From positions 1 to 64,000 of the forward strand of contig NZ_JAGPXT010000013.1 in NCBI RefSeq assembly GCF_018070465.1: a stretch of DNA of 64,000 bases. The letters are read 5' to 3'. Shown here in pieces: positions 38,725 through 47,143 of the stretch. The DNA is from Micromonospora sp. C95 (GTDB taxonomy: Bacteria > Actinomycetota > Actinomycetes > Mycobacteriales > Micromonosporaceae). The notes under the pieces are model-generated. The model was not told the DNA's origin. It made no database searches and was given only the letters and a program-made list of their open reading frames with translations. Every line of letters begins with the position of its first letter. Within the stretch, counting starts at the first letter, position 1. The translations under genes and the position numbers were made by a program.

Positions 38725-39521
38725 GTCGGCCCGATACCTGGCGGCACCAGCTCTCCACAGCCGCACTTGCCCTCTGTCTCACGTTCCTGGCCTGCCCGCT
38801 CGCGCTGGTGGTATGGATCGGGCTGAGCGATGCCCCGACGATCTCCCTGCGGGCCGGTGGGCTCACGCTTCGGTCGATCGAGGCGTTCCTCGCCGATCCG
38901 GCGTGGGCGGACGCAGCGCGGCGCAGCCTGGTGATGGCCGTCATCGTGGCAGCGCTCGCCGTCGCGGCGGGCTCGCTGGCCGCGTATGTCAACGTCCGGC
39001 AGACGGGTCGCCTGTCGATTCTCACTGCCGGGCTGATGATCCTGCCTGCGGTCGTCCCGACCGTCCTCTACGCGCTGGGGCTGGTCCTGCTGGCCGCCCG
39101 GATCCCGCTCAGCGCGATCGAACTCGTCGTCATCGGCCAGAGCGTGCTCGCGACGCCACTGGCGTTCCTGGTCATGCGGATCGGCCTGCACGCTCTGCGC
39201 CCGGAACAGGTCGAGGCGGCACGCCTGCTCGGCGCCCGGTGGCACACGACCCTCCTGCGGGTGGTCGTGCCGCCGCTGGTGCCATACGCGGCGGTGTCGG
39301 CCGCGATGGCGGCGTCGCTGTCGTTGGCGGAGCCGGTGCTGGCCATTTTCCTGGTCAACGACGCGGCGGCGACGTTGCCACAGAAGTCGTTCCAGGGCCT
39401 ACGGTTCAGCTTCGACCCGCGCATCATGACCGCCGCCGCCTTCATCGTGCTATTGACGGCGGTGGTCACGATCCCCGCCCTGTTACTGGCGCACCGGCGT
39501 CGGATGGCGGTCGATCGATGA
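38721..39521 (+). CDS. ABC transporter permease 2, with a TTA codon
   Basis: The product is 266 residues, again with about six helices and an EAA loop (EQVEAARLLGARWHTTLLRVVVPPL). It is the PotC-like partner of permease 1. A leucine codon TTA occurs at 39483-39485, near the C-terminus. TTA is very rare in high-GC actinobacteria and is read by the bldA-type tRNA, which often links gene expression to development. I noticed no other in-frame TTA codon in the cluster. The gene overlaps its neighbours by 4 nt. Confidence 0.87.
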   Translation: MSRPDTWRHQLSTAALALCLTFLACPLALVVWIGLSDAPTISLRAGGLTLRSIEAFLADPAWADAARRSLVMAVIVAALAVAAGSLAAYVNVRQTGRLSILTAGLMILPAVVPTVLYALGLVLLAARIPLSAIELVVIGQSVLATPLAFLVMRIGLHALRPEQVEAARLLGARWHTTLLRVVVPPLVPYAAVSAAMAASLSLAEPVLAIFLVNDAAATLPQKSFQGLRFSFDPRIMTAAAFIVLLTAVVTIPALLLAHRRRMAVDR

Positions 39522-40462
39522 CCGGGCCGCCGCTCCCCTTCCTGACCGTCACCGACGTCGTCGTCAGTTACGGCAGCCACCTCGCGCTGCGCGGCGTGTC
39601 CCTGGACGTCCTGCAGGGAAAGGTCGTCGGCCTACTCGGACAGAACGGCGCCGGCAAGAGCACGCTGATGCACGCGATCACCGGATTGGTCCAGCTCTCC
39701 GGCGGCTTCATCGGGGTCGGTGGTATCGATGTCGCACGTGACCAGCGCGCCGCGCGCCGTCTGATCGGGATCGCGCCGCAGGACCTCGCCGTATTTCCGT
39801 CGCTGACCGTTCTGGAGAACCTCCGCAGCTGGGCGGAGCTGTCCGGGCTCCGCGGCAGTAGGTGTCAGCGCGCGGTGGTCGAGGCGATCGAGGTGATGCA
39901 GCTCGGACACCTGCGCGACCGGCGGGTGCATCGACTGTCCGGCGGCGAGCAGCGCCGGGTTCACTGTGCGATGGCGATCGTCGGCAAGCCGCCACTGCTG
40001 CTGCTCGACGAGCCGACAGTCGGCGTCGACCCCGCCACGCGGCGCGCGATTCTCGGTCACGTCGAAGCACTCGCCGACGAGGGCTCCGCGGTGCTCTATT
40101 CCACCCACTACCTCGCCGAGATCGAGCAGCTCGGCGCCGACGTGGTGATCCTGCACCAGGGCTCGGTGCTGGCCAACGGCAGCGTGGCCAGCCTGGTCAG
40201 TCGGTTCAGCGAGTCGGCCGTCGAGCTGACATTCCGGTCCCCCGGGGCCGACGAGGTGATCCGGGTTCCGGCAGCGGACCCGGTCGACGAGCTGCCGGCC
40301 GTGCTACTGCGGTTCGACGATCGGCGGCGGGATCTGGTCGGGGTCGCGATCCGCCGGCCGAGCCTGGAGGACGTGTTCGTCCAGGTGACCGGTGGCGACC
40401 TGGATCCGGCTGCGGCGTCCGCGGCGGACCGCACGCCCCGGGCGGGATTGGTAGACCGATGA
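39518..40462 (+). CDS. ABC-2 type exporter ATPase
   Basis: The product is 314 residues from ATG 39518. Walker A is GQNGAGKST, the signature LSGGEQRRVHCAMAI, and Walker B LLLLDEPTVGVD. The C-terminal extension is typical of drug- or lipid-export ATPases (DrrA/CcmA type). With the next gene it should form an exporter, plausibly for the cluster product. It follows the importer genes with a 4-nt overlap, so import and export are on one transcript. Confidence 0.88.
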   Translation: MTGPPLPFLTVTDVVVSYGSHLALRGVSLDVLQGKVVGLLGQNGAGKSTLMHAITGLVQLSGGFIGVGGIDVARDQRAARRLIGIAPQDLAVFPSLTVLENLRSWAELSGLRGSRCQRAVVEAIEVMQLGHLRDRRVHRLSGGEQRRVHCAMAIVGKPPLLLLDEPTVGVDPATRRAILGHVEALADEGSAVLYSTHYLAEIEQLGADVVILHQGSVLANGSVASLVSRFSESAVELTFRSPGADEVIRVPAADPVDELPAVLLRFDDRRRDLVGVAIRRPSLEDVFVQVTGGDLDPAAASAADRTPRAGLVDR

Positions 40463-41223
40463 TGGCGTTCTCCGCGATGGTCCGGCACGAGTGGCGGGTG
40501 CAGCGGCGAGAGCTCGCGCCGGTCGCGATGCTCACGGTCATGCCGGTGGTGCTCATTGCGGTCCTCCTGCCCACGTACGAGAACGCGCTGGCGCAGACCG
40601 GCGCACTGACCGGTAACGGCGCCGAACACGCGGTGCCCGGCTTCGCCGTCATGTTCGCGCTGTTCCTGGCCGCGCACGCGGGCATGACGTTCTTCCGCGA
40701 CCATGCCTGGCGCACCTGGCTGCGGGTGCGCACGCTGCCGATCTCCGGCCTGACGCTGGTCCTCGCGAAGCTGGTCGTGCCGTTCCTGCTCGTGCTCGTC
40801 CAACTCACCGCGGTGCTCGCCGTCGGCGTCGCGCTGTTCGAGCTGCGGGTCCACGGCTCCCCGCTGGCGCTGGCGGTGTTGCTGACCGAGTTCGCCGCGT
40901 GCGTGCTGGCGCTGAGCGTGCTGGCAGTGGCGTTGTGCCAGACCGTTGTGCAGCTCGCGGCCGCGACGAACGTCGCCACACTGGTCATCACCGGGCTCGG
41001 CGGCGCCCTCGTGCCGGTGGAACTGCTCCCCGACTGGCTGGAGCCGATCGCGCCGCTCACCCCTTCCTACTGGGCGATGCGCGGGTTCCACTCAGTCATC
41101 GTGGACGGCGCCGGCCTGACCGGAATCTCGACGCCGCTGGGCGTGCTTGGCGCGATGACCCTGGCGTTGTCGGTCATCGCAGCCGTGCTGTTGCGCCCGG
41201 ACCGACCCAAGGAGCCATGGTGA
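40459..41223 (+). CDS. ABC-2 type exporter permease
   Basis: The product is 254 residues with six predicted membrane helices and the ABC-2 pattern near the end (LLPDWLEPIAPLTPSYWAMRGFHSVI). It pairs with the preceding ATPase, whose stop it overlaps (ATGA). The likely job is export of, or self-protection from, the cluster product. Substrate cannot be read from sequence. Confidence 0.87.
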   Translation: MMAFSAMVRHEWRVQRRELAPVAMLTVMPVVLIAVLLPTYENALAQTGALTGNGAEHAVPGFAVMFALFLAAHAGMTFFRDHAWRTWLRVRTLPISGLTLVLAKLVVPFLLVLVQLTAVLAVGVALFELRVHGSPLALAVLLTEFAACVLALSVLAVALCQTVVQLAAATNVATLVITGLGGALVPVELLPDWLEPIAPLTPSYWAMRGFHSVIVDGAGLTGISTPLGVLGAMTLALSVIAAVLLRPDRPKEPW

Positions 41224-42170
41224 CCGATCACACCGTAGGCAGGGCACTGGGCGTGGTCGGCGTCGACCTCGATTCCCTGCTCGCCATGGCCGGCAGCGTC
41301 CTCGCCGACGGCCATCCCTACCTGGTCGGATCGCTGGCGGTAGGCCTGGGAAACCGGGGCAGCGACATCGACATTCACCATTTTCGGCCCGGCATCGCGG
41401 AGCCGGCACCGCCCTATCTGATGTTCGTCGACGGAGTCACGGTCGACGTGGAGTACTACCCGGCGGAGATGCCGGCGAGCACGGTCAGCCGGTACACCGG
41501 CACACCACTGGCCACCGTCGCCGACGGCCGGATCGCCCTGGCGCCACCGCCGGACCGCACGGTGGCGGACCGGTTGACCCGCTGGTTGACCGCGTTGCCG
41601 CTGTACGAGTCGAGCCCACCGCTGATCGCCGAGGGCGACCGCGCCACCGTCGTGGCGCTTCTGGCGCGCGTCGCGTACGAGCACCTGGTGCAGTTCGCCG
41701 CCCTGGCCACGCTGGCCGAGCAACCCGCTGCGGCGTACCTGTGGCAGCGGGCTGCTCGGCAGGCGCTGGAGGTGGCCTGCCGGGTCGCCGGCGACGTGGC
41801 GACCGGCGACAAGTGGCTGCCGCGCCGGGCGGTTCGCACGCTCAGCAGTCGCACTCTGGTCGAGTCCGGGTACCGGGCCGGCACCGAACCGGCGCTACGT
41901 GAGCTGCTCGCGGCGTTGCGAGTGCCGCTCGGTGATCCACTCGCGATGACGTGGGTACAACCGTGCCCGCAGGCCCGCGAGGTCGCGGTCGGGCGTACCC
42001 GGTGCCTGATCACCCGACACGGCCGGCTGTTCCCGCAGTGGACCTCGGTGGCGGGCCAGGTCGCGGCGGCTGTCGCGGACGTCGGCGCCGCACAGCTGCT
42101 CCACGGACTACGTACCGGCCAGCTGACGATGCGGGTCGACCCCCCGGCGTGTGCGGAGGTGCTGCGATGA
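41220..42170 (+). CDS. Nucleotidyltransferase-fold protein
   Basis: The product is about 316 residues from GTG 41220, which has AGGAG five bases upstream and a GTGA overlap; ATG 41217 is a neighbouring alternative. The N-terminal part has the superfamily motif LVGSLAVGLGNRGSDIDIHHF, with the Gly-Ser and the Asp pair that binds metal in nucleotidyltransferases, and a further acidic stretch (VTVDVEYYP). The rest is helical. The fold transfers a nucleotide to a small molecule, RNA or protein. I know of no close characterised homologue; in a biosynthetic cluster, adenylylation of an intermediate is one option. Confidence 0.7.
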   Translation: MTDHTVGRALGVVGVDLDSLLAMAGSVLADGHPYLVGSLAVGLGNRGSDIDIHHFRPGIAEPAPPYLMFVDGVTVDVEYYPAEMPASTVSRYTGTPLATVADGRIALAPPPDRTVADRLTRWLTALPLYESSPPLIAEGDRATVVALLARVAYEHLVQFAALATLAEQPAAAYLWQRAARQALEVACRVAGDVATGDKWLPRRAVRTLSSRTLVESGYRAGTEPALRELLAALRVPLGDPLAMTWVQPCPQAREVAVGRTRCLITRHGRLFPQWTSVAGQVAAAVADVGAAQLLHGLRTGQLTMRVDPPACAEVLR

Positions 42171-42664
42171 AGAATCCCGCTGGCGACGACCTGACCTGGG
42201 TACTCACCCACGGCACGGGAGCGACGTGGCAGTTCGCCATGGCTGTGCAGAGCGGGCTGGAGGACGTCGACGCCGCGTACGACGACGGTGACTGGGCGGT
42301 CTGCGTCGAGTCGTGCGCGGCGGCGCTGCGCGCGGTCGTGTACTGCGGACAGGTGGCGCACGGGTACGTCGGCCCGCCGACCGAGGTCGAACGTTCTCTG
42401 GAGATCGCGTTCGGCACCGGCGGCGCGATCGAGGCCCTGCGGTCGCTGCCGGTGCCGGTCGGTGCCACCCGTGCCGACGCCGATACGGCGCGCCGGCTGG
42501 TCACCGGGCCGGTGGCCGACCTACGGTCCCGGCTGCCCTTCGAGGTGCCCGTGATGCGCAGCGCCGCCGGGTACTTCCCGACGGTGCGCATCGGCCGGGA
42601 CATAGAGCGGCTGCGGGCCGCGCACGGCCTACCGCCCCTGGACTGGAACCAGTGGGAATTCTGA
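42167..42664 (+). CDS. Small protein of unknown function
   Basis: The product is 165 residues from ATG 42167, overlapping the nucleotidyltransferase-like gene by 4 nt. It contains a helical stretch with an acidic motif and two cysteines (YDDGDWAVCVESCAAALRAV, about residues 36-55) that resembles HEPN-like or tetratricopeptide-type helices. No catalytic motif is recognised. The overlap and the common pairing of nucleotidyltransferase-fold proteins with small helical partners suggest the two act together. Confidence 0.65.
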   Translation: MKNPAGDDLTWVLTHGTGATWQFAMAVQSGLEDVDAAYDDGDWAVCVESCAAALRAVVYCGQVAHGYVGPPTEVERSLEIAFGTGGAIEALRSLPVPVGATRADADTARRLVTGPVADLRSRLPFEVPVMRSAAGYFPTVRIGRDIERLRAAHGLPPLDWNQWEF

Positions 42665-42691
42665 AGCTCTGCGGAACCGGAGGAGCGCACG

Positions 42692-43144
42692 ATGCCGATC
42701 GTCAACACCAGCCATGACACCGAGCAGCGAGCCGACCGCGTCTGGGCGGCGTTGCTGGACGTGGAGTCATTCGCCTCGTACATGGACGAGGTAAACGAAA
42801 TCCGCATCTTGGAACACGACGGCGCCCGCCGGATCAGCGCATGGAAGGTGCTGCTGAAAGGCTCGGAACTGGAGTGGCAGGAAGTAGAGCTGATCATTGA
42901 GGACCGCCGGCGCATCGAGTTCCGCCAGACCGAGGGCGATCTGGCGTACTTCTTCGGCCACTGGCAGATCACCGAGCGGGACGACGGCTGCACGGTCGAA
43001 CTGCACGTGGAGTTCGACATCGGCATCCCGCTGATGGCCGAGATGCTCAACCCGGTCGCGGCGCGCGCGCTGGAGGACAACTCCCGGCGCATCCTCGAAC
43101 AGCTCGGGGAACGGGCGGCCGTGGTCCGGCCGGCGGGGCCATGA
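42692..43144 (+). CDS. SRPBCC (START-like) family protein
   Basis: The product is 150 residues with the polyketide cyclase/aromatase-like pattern: IVNTSHDTEQRADRVWAALLDVESFASYMDEV, then a beta-rich middle and a long C-terminal helix. The fold makes a hydrophobic cavity. In type II polyketide clusters such proteins guide cyclisation or dehydration of a carrier-bound chain; elsewhere they bind lipids. GGAGGAGCG precedes the ATG, and the gene overlaps the aminotransferase gene by 4 nt. Confidence 0.82.
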   Translation: MPIVNTSHDTEQRADRVWAALLDVESFASYMDEVNEIRILEHDGARRISAWKVLLKGSELEWQEVELIIEDRRRIEFRQTEGDLAYFFGHWQITERDDGCTVELHVEFDIGIPLMAEMLNPVAARALEDNSRRILEQLGERAAVVRPAGP

Positions 43145-44397
43145 CCACCAGCACCGGGCCGTCGATCGCCGCCCGGGTGTTCCGGGCCGTTCAGGACCAT
43201 CTGTCGCCGCCGCTCGCGCTGGCGACGAAGCTCGCCGGACGGGGCGCGGTCGAGGTCGCCGCCGCGGACGTGTGGGTCTCCATGTCCGACGGCCGGCGGC
43301 TGCTGGACTTCGGTTCGTACGCGGTCACGTTGCTCGGTCACCGGCACCCCGCCGTCGTCGCCGCGGTATGCGAGCAGCTCCAGGTGATGCCGACGGCTAC
43401 TCGCTCGATGGGCAACCCGACGCACGCCACAGCGGCCACCGCGCTGGTCGACTACTTCGCTGGCGCGTTCCCGCGGGTTCACTTCGGTCTCAACGGCGCG
43501 GACGCCGTCGAGGTCGCCGTCAAGCTGGCCCGCGTTCGTACCGGACGGCCGCGGGTCCTCGCGGTGACCGGCAGCTTCCACGGCAAGTCGCTCGGCGCGC
43601 TGGCGCTCACCCACCACGCCGCGTTTCGAGCCGGCCTGCCCGACGCACTGCCGCCCACCACGTTCGTGCCCGCGGACGACCCGGAGGGGGTCGCCCGGGA
43701 GCTCCATCGCGGCGACGTCGCGGCCGTGGTGTTCGAGCCGATTCAGGGCGAGAACGGGGTGCGGCCGCTCGACCCGGCGGTCCTACGCCGCTGGTGCGAC
43801 GACGTACACCGAGCCGGCGGGTACGCGATCGCGGACGAGATCCAGACCGGGCTGCACCGGTGCGGCGGACGAAGCGTCGCGCGGGAGTGGGGGCTGGAAA
43901 TCGACGCGGTGCTCCTCGGCAAGCCACTGGGCGGTGGGGTCGTACCGGTGTCGGCGATGCTCTGCACCGACGACCTGTACCGGCCGATGGCGACCGACCC
44001 GTTCCTGCACACGGCGACCTTCGGCGGGCATCCGCTGTGCACCGCGGCGGTGCCCGCGACGTTGGCGGTCATGGCCTCCTGCCAGCCGCGCGGGGACCGG
44101 TTGGCGGCGCTGCTGTCGGCGGCGCTGTCGGAGCTTCGGGACACGTACCCGGATCTTGTCGTCGCGGTCCGCGGCAAGGGCCTGCTGTGGGGTTTGGACT
44201 TCGCCAACCCGGAGTTGGCCGGCGAGATCATGCTCAGCCTGCTCCAGAACGGTCTGATCGTGTCGCCGTGCCTGAGCCGGCCGTCGTCGCTGCGTCTGCT
44301 GCCGCCGCTGGTCGCCGAGCCGGAGCACGTCGAGCGGGCGATGGACCTCCTGAGCCGCTCTATCCGCGACGCCGGACGCCTGATCCGCAACCGTTAG
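43141..44397 (+). CDS. Class III aminotransferase (PLP-dependent)
   Basis: The product is 418 residues. The cofactor-binding Asp232 (IADEIQTGL) and the Schiff-base Lys261 (VLLGKPLGGGVVP) are present, and SFHGKSLGALALT is the phosphate-binding region. The group includes ornithine, diaminobutyrate and omega-amino-acid aminotransferases and carrier-protein-linked enzymes that turn an aldehyde or ketone into an amine. Its place between a START-like protein and the dehydrogenase, carrier and ketosynthase genes suggests it puts an amine on the acyl chain. Confidence 0.9.
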   Translation: MTTSTGPSIAARVFRAVQDHLSPPLALATKLAGRGAVEVAAADVWVSMSDGRRLLDFGSYAVTLLGHRHPAVVAAVCEQLQVMPTATRSMGNPTHATAATALVDYFAGAFPRVHFGLNGADAVEVAVKLARVRTGRPRVLAVTGSFHGKSLGALALTHHAAFRAGLPDALPPTTFVPADDPEGVARELHRGDVAAVVFEPIQGENGVRPLDPAVLRRWCDDVHRAGGYAIADEIQTGLHRCGGRSVAREWGLEIDAVLLGKPLGGGVVPVSAMLCTDDLYRPMATDPFLHTATFGGHPLCTAAVPATLAVMASCQPRGDRLAALLSAALSELRDTYPDLVVAVRGKGLLWGLDFANPELAGEIMLSLLQNGLIVSPCLSRPSSLRLLPPLVAEPEHVERAMDLLSRSIRDAGRLIRNR

Positions 44398-44405
44398 GGA
44401 GACTC

Positions 44406-45656
44406 GTGGACCTGCATCCGTACGGGACCGGCGCCGCCATCTGGCCCGACGTCGCGCGGTTCCTACCTGACGAGCTGCTCGCCGAGATCGCCGTCGACGC
44501 GCCGACCGCCGACCTGGACGGGCGCCCGGCCGCGAAGAGTCTGGAACTGCTCCGCACCGCGGACTGGCCCGGCTTGCCGGTACCCAGCGAATTCCAAGGT
44601 CGCGGTGCGACGTTGCAGGAGTGCTGTGCAGGCCAACTCCGACTGGCGACGGCCGATCCGGCGCTCGCTATCGCGGTCAACATGCACCTGTTCTCGGTTG
44701 GGTTGATGGTCGAGCACTGGCGCCGCCGCACCGACGTGTCATGGCTGCTGTTGGAGGCCATCGCCGCACAGCGGCGACTGCTCGCCTCCGCCTTCGCCGA
44801 GCCGAATCTGGGCGGCTCGGTCAGCAGGTCCACATTGCTGGCCCGGCCGGCCCCGGACGGTTACCTGGTGTCGGGTACGAAGCGGCCGTGCTCGCTGGCT
44901 GCCGAGGCGGATCTGGTCTCGTTCCAGGTCGAGATGGACACCGGCAGGGGCCGTGACGTCATGGTCGCGCTGCTGCCGACCAACGCGCCGGGGTTGACCG
45001 TGCAGCGGTCCTGGGACGCCCTCGGGATGCGCGGTTCCGGCTCGGACACGCTCGTCTTCACCGACTGCCACGTTCCTGAGGAGTTGGTGTTCTACCGGGC
45101 ACCCGCCGGCGACGAGGACGACGACGTGCTGGCCGCCGGGGTCGTCTGGTTCAGCCTCACCGCGTCCGCCTGCTACCTCGGCGTCGCCCGAGCCGCGGTG
45201 TCGGCGGCGCGACAGCTACTCGCCCGCGGTGTCCTCCACCATTTGGGTGTCGAGCGCGCCCGGGTGCCGAGCTATCAGGGCGTGGTGGGCGCGCAGGTGG
45301 CGTCGCTACTGACGTTGGAGGCGGCGTGTGCCCAGCTGGCAGGGCAGCTCGACGCCGGGGTGGCGCCGCAGGCGGTGCTGCCCGCCTGCCTGGCGGTGAA
45401 GCAACAGACGATGGATGTGGTGCCGGCCGCGGTCGGCGCGCTGGCCGAGGCGTGTGGCGGCGTGGCGTACTCCCGGTTGGCGCCCCTCGAACGGCTCTGG
45501 CGTGACGCCCAGGCCGTCCGCTTTCATCCGCCGACCCGCCTGCCCACGTTGCAGTACCTGGGTCGTAGCGCGCTCGGCCTGCCGGCGCACCTGGATCTCG
45601 ACGAGAACGCGCCGCGCCTCACGGAGGAACTCGCGCGAACAGGGGAAGGGGAATGA
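44406..45656 (+). CDS. Acyl-CoA/acyl-ACP dehydrogenase family protein
   Basis: The product is 416 residues from GTG 44406, with AGGGAG four bases upstream. The same frame is open to 43272 but overlaps the aminotransferase gene and is not coding there. Flavin-binding segments include SAFAEPNLGGSVSRSTLL and GMRGSGSDTLVFTDCHVP. Such enzymes make an alpha-beta double bond in thioesters. A carrier protein gene follows with a 4-nt overlap, so the substrate may be carrier-bound. The C-terminal helical domain looks complete. Confidence 0.86.
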   Translation: MDLHPYGTGAAIWPDVARFLPDELLAEIAVDAPTADLDGRPAAKSLELLRTADWPGLPVPSEFQGRGATLQECCAGQLRLATADPALAIAVNMHLFSVGLMVEHWRRRTDVSWLLLEAIAAQRRLLASAFAEPNLGGSVSRSTLLARPAPDGYLVSGTKRPCSLAAEADLVSFQVEMDTGRGRDVMVALLPTNAPGLTVQRSWDALGMRGSGSDTLVFTDCHVPEELVFYRAPAGDEDDDVLAAGVVWFSLTASACYLGVARAAVSAARQLLARGVLHHLGVERARVPSYQGVVGAQVASLLTLEAACAQLAGQLDAGVAPQAVLPACLAVKQQTMDVVPAAVGALAEACGGVAYSRLAPLERLWRDAQAVRFHPPTRLPTLQYLGRSALGLPAHLDLDENAPRLTEELARTGEGE

Positions 45657-45916
45657 TGACGATGCCGTCCCGGGCGGAACTCTCGACGCTGGTGCGGACC
45701 AAGGTCGCGGAGGTGCTCGGCACGCCGGTGGAGGAGATCGACGAGTCGACGAACCTCGAGGTGGGATACCAGATCGATAGCCTCGAGCTGATGGAGATCG
45801 GCGCTCGGCTGGAGGCAGCGCTCGGCATCCGCCTCGATCTGCGTGAGCTGATCGGGGTCGAGACGGTGGGGCAGGCGACCGACCTGCTGACCCGGCGGCT
45901 GGAGGCGCAGCCGTGA
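45653..45916 (+). CDS. Acyl carrier protein
   Basis: The product is 87 residues. The phosphopantetheine attachment site is Ser43 within YQIDSLELMEIG, and the flanking helices fit a four-helix carrier fold. It would hold the growing acyl chain for the ketosynthase encoded next and for the dehydrogenase and aminotransferase before it. No phosphopantetheinyl transferase gene is visible in the window. It overlaps both neighbours by 4 nt. Confidence 0.93.
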   Translation: MMTMPSRAELSTLVRTKVAEVLGTPVEEIDESTNLEVGYQIDSLELMEIGARLEAALGIRLDLRELIGVETVGQATDLLTRRLEAQP

Positions 45917-47142
45917 GCCGGCCCCGGGTCGCCGTGACCGGGTTGGGTGTGAAGACCCCGGCCGGTACGAGCGTTGACGCCGCGTTCGACTGCCTGCTGG
46001 ACGCCCGGTCCCGGGCGGTACACGTGCCGGAACTGGTCGCCCGAGACCTCGCCGTGCAGTTCGCCTGCCCGGTGCCAAATTTCGACCCGGCGGCCTACTT
46101 CAACCAGCGCGAGATCCGCCGCCTGGACCGGGGTGCGCAGCTCTCGGTCGCGGCCGCCGCCGACGCGATCGCCGACGCGGGGGCCGAGGGTGCGGCCGCA
46201 CCGGACCGCACGGGCGTGTTCCTTGGCACCGGACTCGGCGGCATCCTGCCCAGCACCATGATCGCGCTCGGCTGGGACACGGACCCGTCAGGCATGCCGG
46301 TGGACAGCGTCGCGCGGGTGATGCCCACGGCGCCGGCGGCCTGGATCGCGTTGCGCTTCGGCTTCCGGGGGCCGTGCCTGACGTACGCCACGGCGTGCGC
46401 CAGCGGCGCGACCGCGATCGGGGAAGCGACGCTGAAGCTGCGTGCCGGCGAGGTGGACATGGCGATCGCCGGCGGCGTGGACACGCCGATCGGCGCGATC
46501 ATAGTCGCCGCGTTCGCGCGGATCGGCGCACTGTCGCTGCACAACGACGACCCGGCCGGCGCTTCGCGCCCGTTCGAGGCGACCCGCGACGGCTTCGTGA
46601 TGGGCGAGGGCAGCTCGTTCCTGGTGCTGGAGCGCTGGGAGCGGGCGCGGGCGCGAGGGGCCCGGATCTACGGCGAGGTCGCCGGGTACGGCAGCAACAC
46701 CGACGCGTTCCACATCGTCGCCCCGATCGCCGATGGTACGGTCGCCGCCGCCTGTATGGACGCGGCGCTGGTGGACGCGGGCCTCAAACCGGCCGACATC
46801 GGACACGTCAACGCACACGGCACGGCGACGCCGTTGAACGACCGGGCCGAGGCCGCCGCGCTCGTCCGTTGCTTCGGCGGTCGACCTCCGCCGGTGACCG
46901 CGCCGAAGGGCGTGACCGGGCACCTGATCGGCGGGGCCGGCGCGTTCGAGGCCGCCGTCGCCCTGCTCGCGGCCCGGCGCGGCGTGGTGCCGCCGATAGC
47001 GAATCTGGCCGTGCCTGATCCGGATTGTCCGCTGGACCTGGTCCGCGACGAGCCACGCCGGATTCCGGTGGCGCCGGTGCTCACCAACTCGTTCGGATTC
47101 GGCGGGCACAACGCCACGCTGGTCCTCGTACCGGAGCCGTGA
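45913..47142 (+). CDS. Beta-ketoacyl-ACP synthase, FabF type
   Basis: The product is 409 residues with a full catalytic triad: Cys162 (YATACASGATAIG), His302 (NAHGTATPLND) and His337 (GVTGHLIGGAG). It therefore should condense an acyl group with malonyl-ACP. No chain-length factor, acyltransferase or second ketosynthase is seen, so it is neither a minimal type II pair nor a modular system. It most likely makes one or a few two-carbon extensions on the adjacent carrier protein. Confidence 0.92.
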   Translation: MSRPRVAVTGLGVKTPAGTSVDAAFDCLLDARSRAVHVPELVARDLAVQFACPVPNFDPAAYFNQREIRRLDRGAQLSVAAAADAIADAGAEGAAAPDRTGVFLGTGLGGILPSTMIALGWDTDPSGMPVDSVARVMPTAPAAWIALRFGFRGPCLTYATACASGATAIGEATLKLRAGEVDMAIAGGVDTPIGAIIVAAFARIGALSLHNDDPAGASRPFEATRDGFVMGEGSSFLVLERWERARARGARIYGEVAGYGSNTDAFHIVAPIADGTVAAACMDAALVDAGLKPADIGHVNAHGTATPLNDRAEAAALVRCFGGRPPPVTAPKGVTGHLIGGAGAFEAAVALLAARRGVVPPIANLAVPDPDCPLDLVRDEPRRIPVAPVLTNSFGFGGHNATLVLVPEP

Positions 47143-47143
47143 C

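Noticed and set aside
43272..44405. N-terminal extension of the acyl-CoA dehydrogenase frame
   Set aside because: It overlaps the intact aminotransferase gene in another frame. GTG 44406 has a good ribosome-binding site and gives a family-length protein.
45653..47142. Minimal type II polyketide synthase
   Set aside because: Only one ketosynthase is present, with an intact active-site Cys; there is no chain-length factor or acyltransferase.
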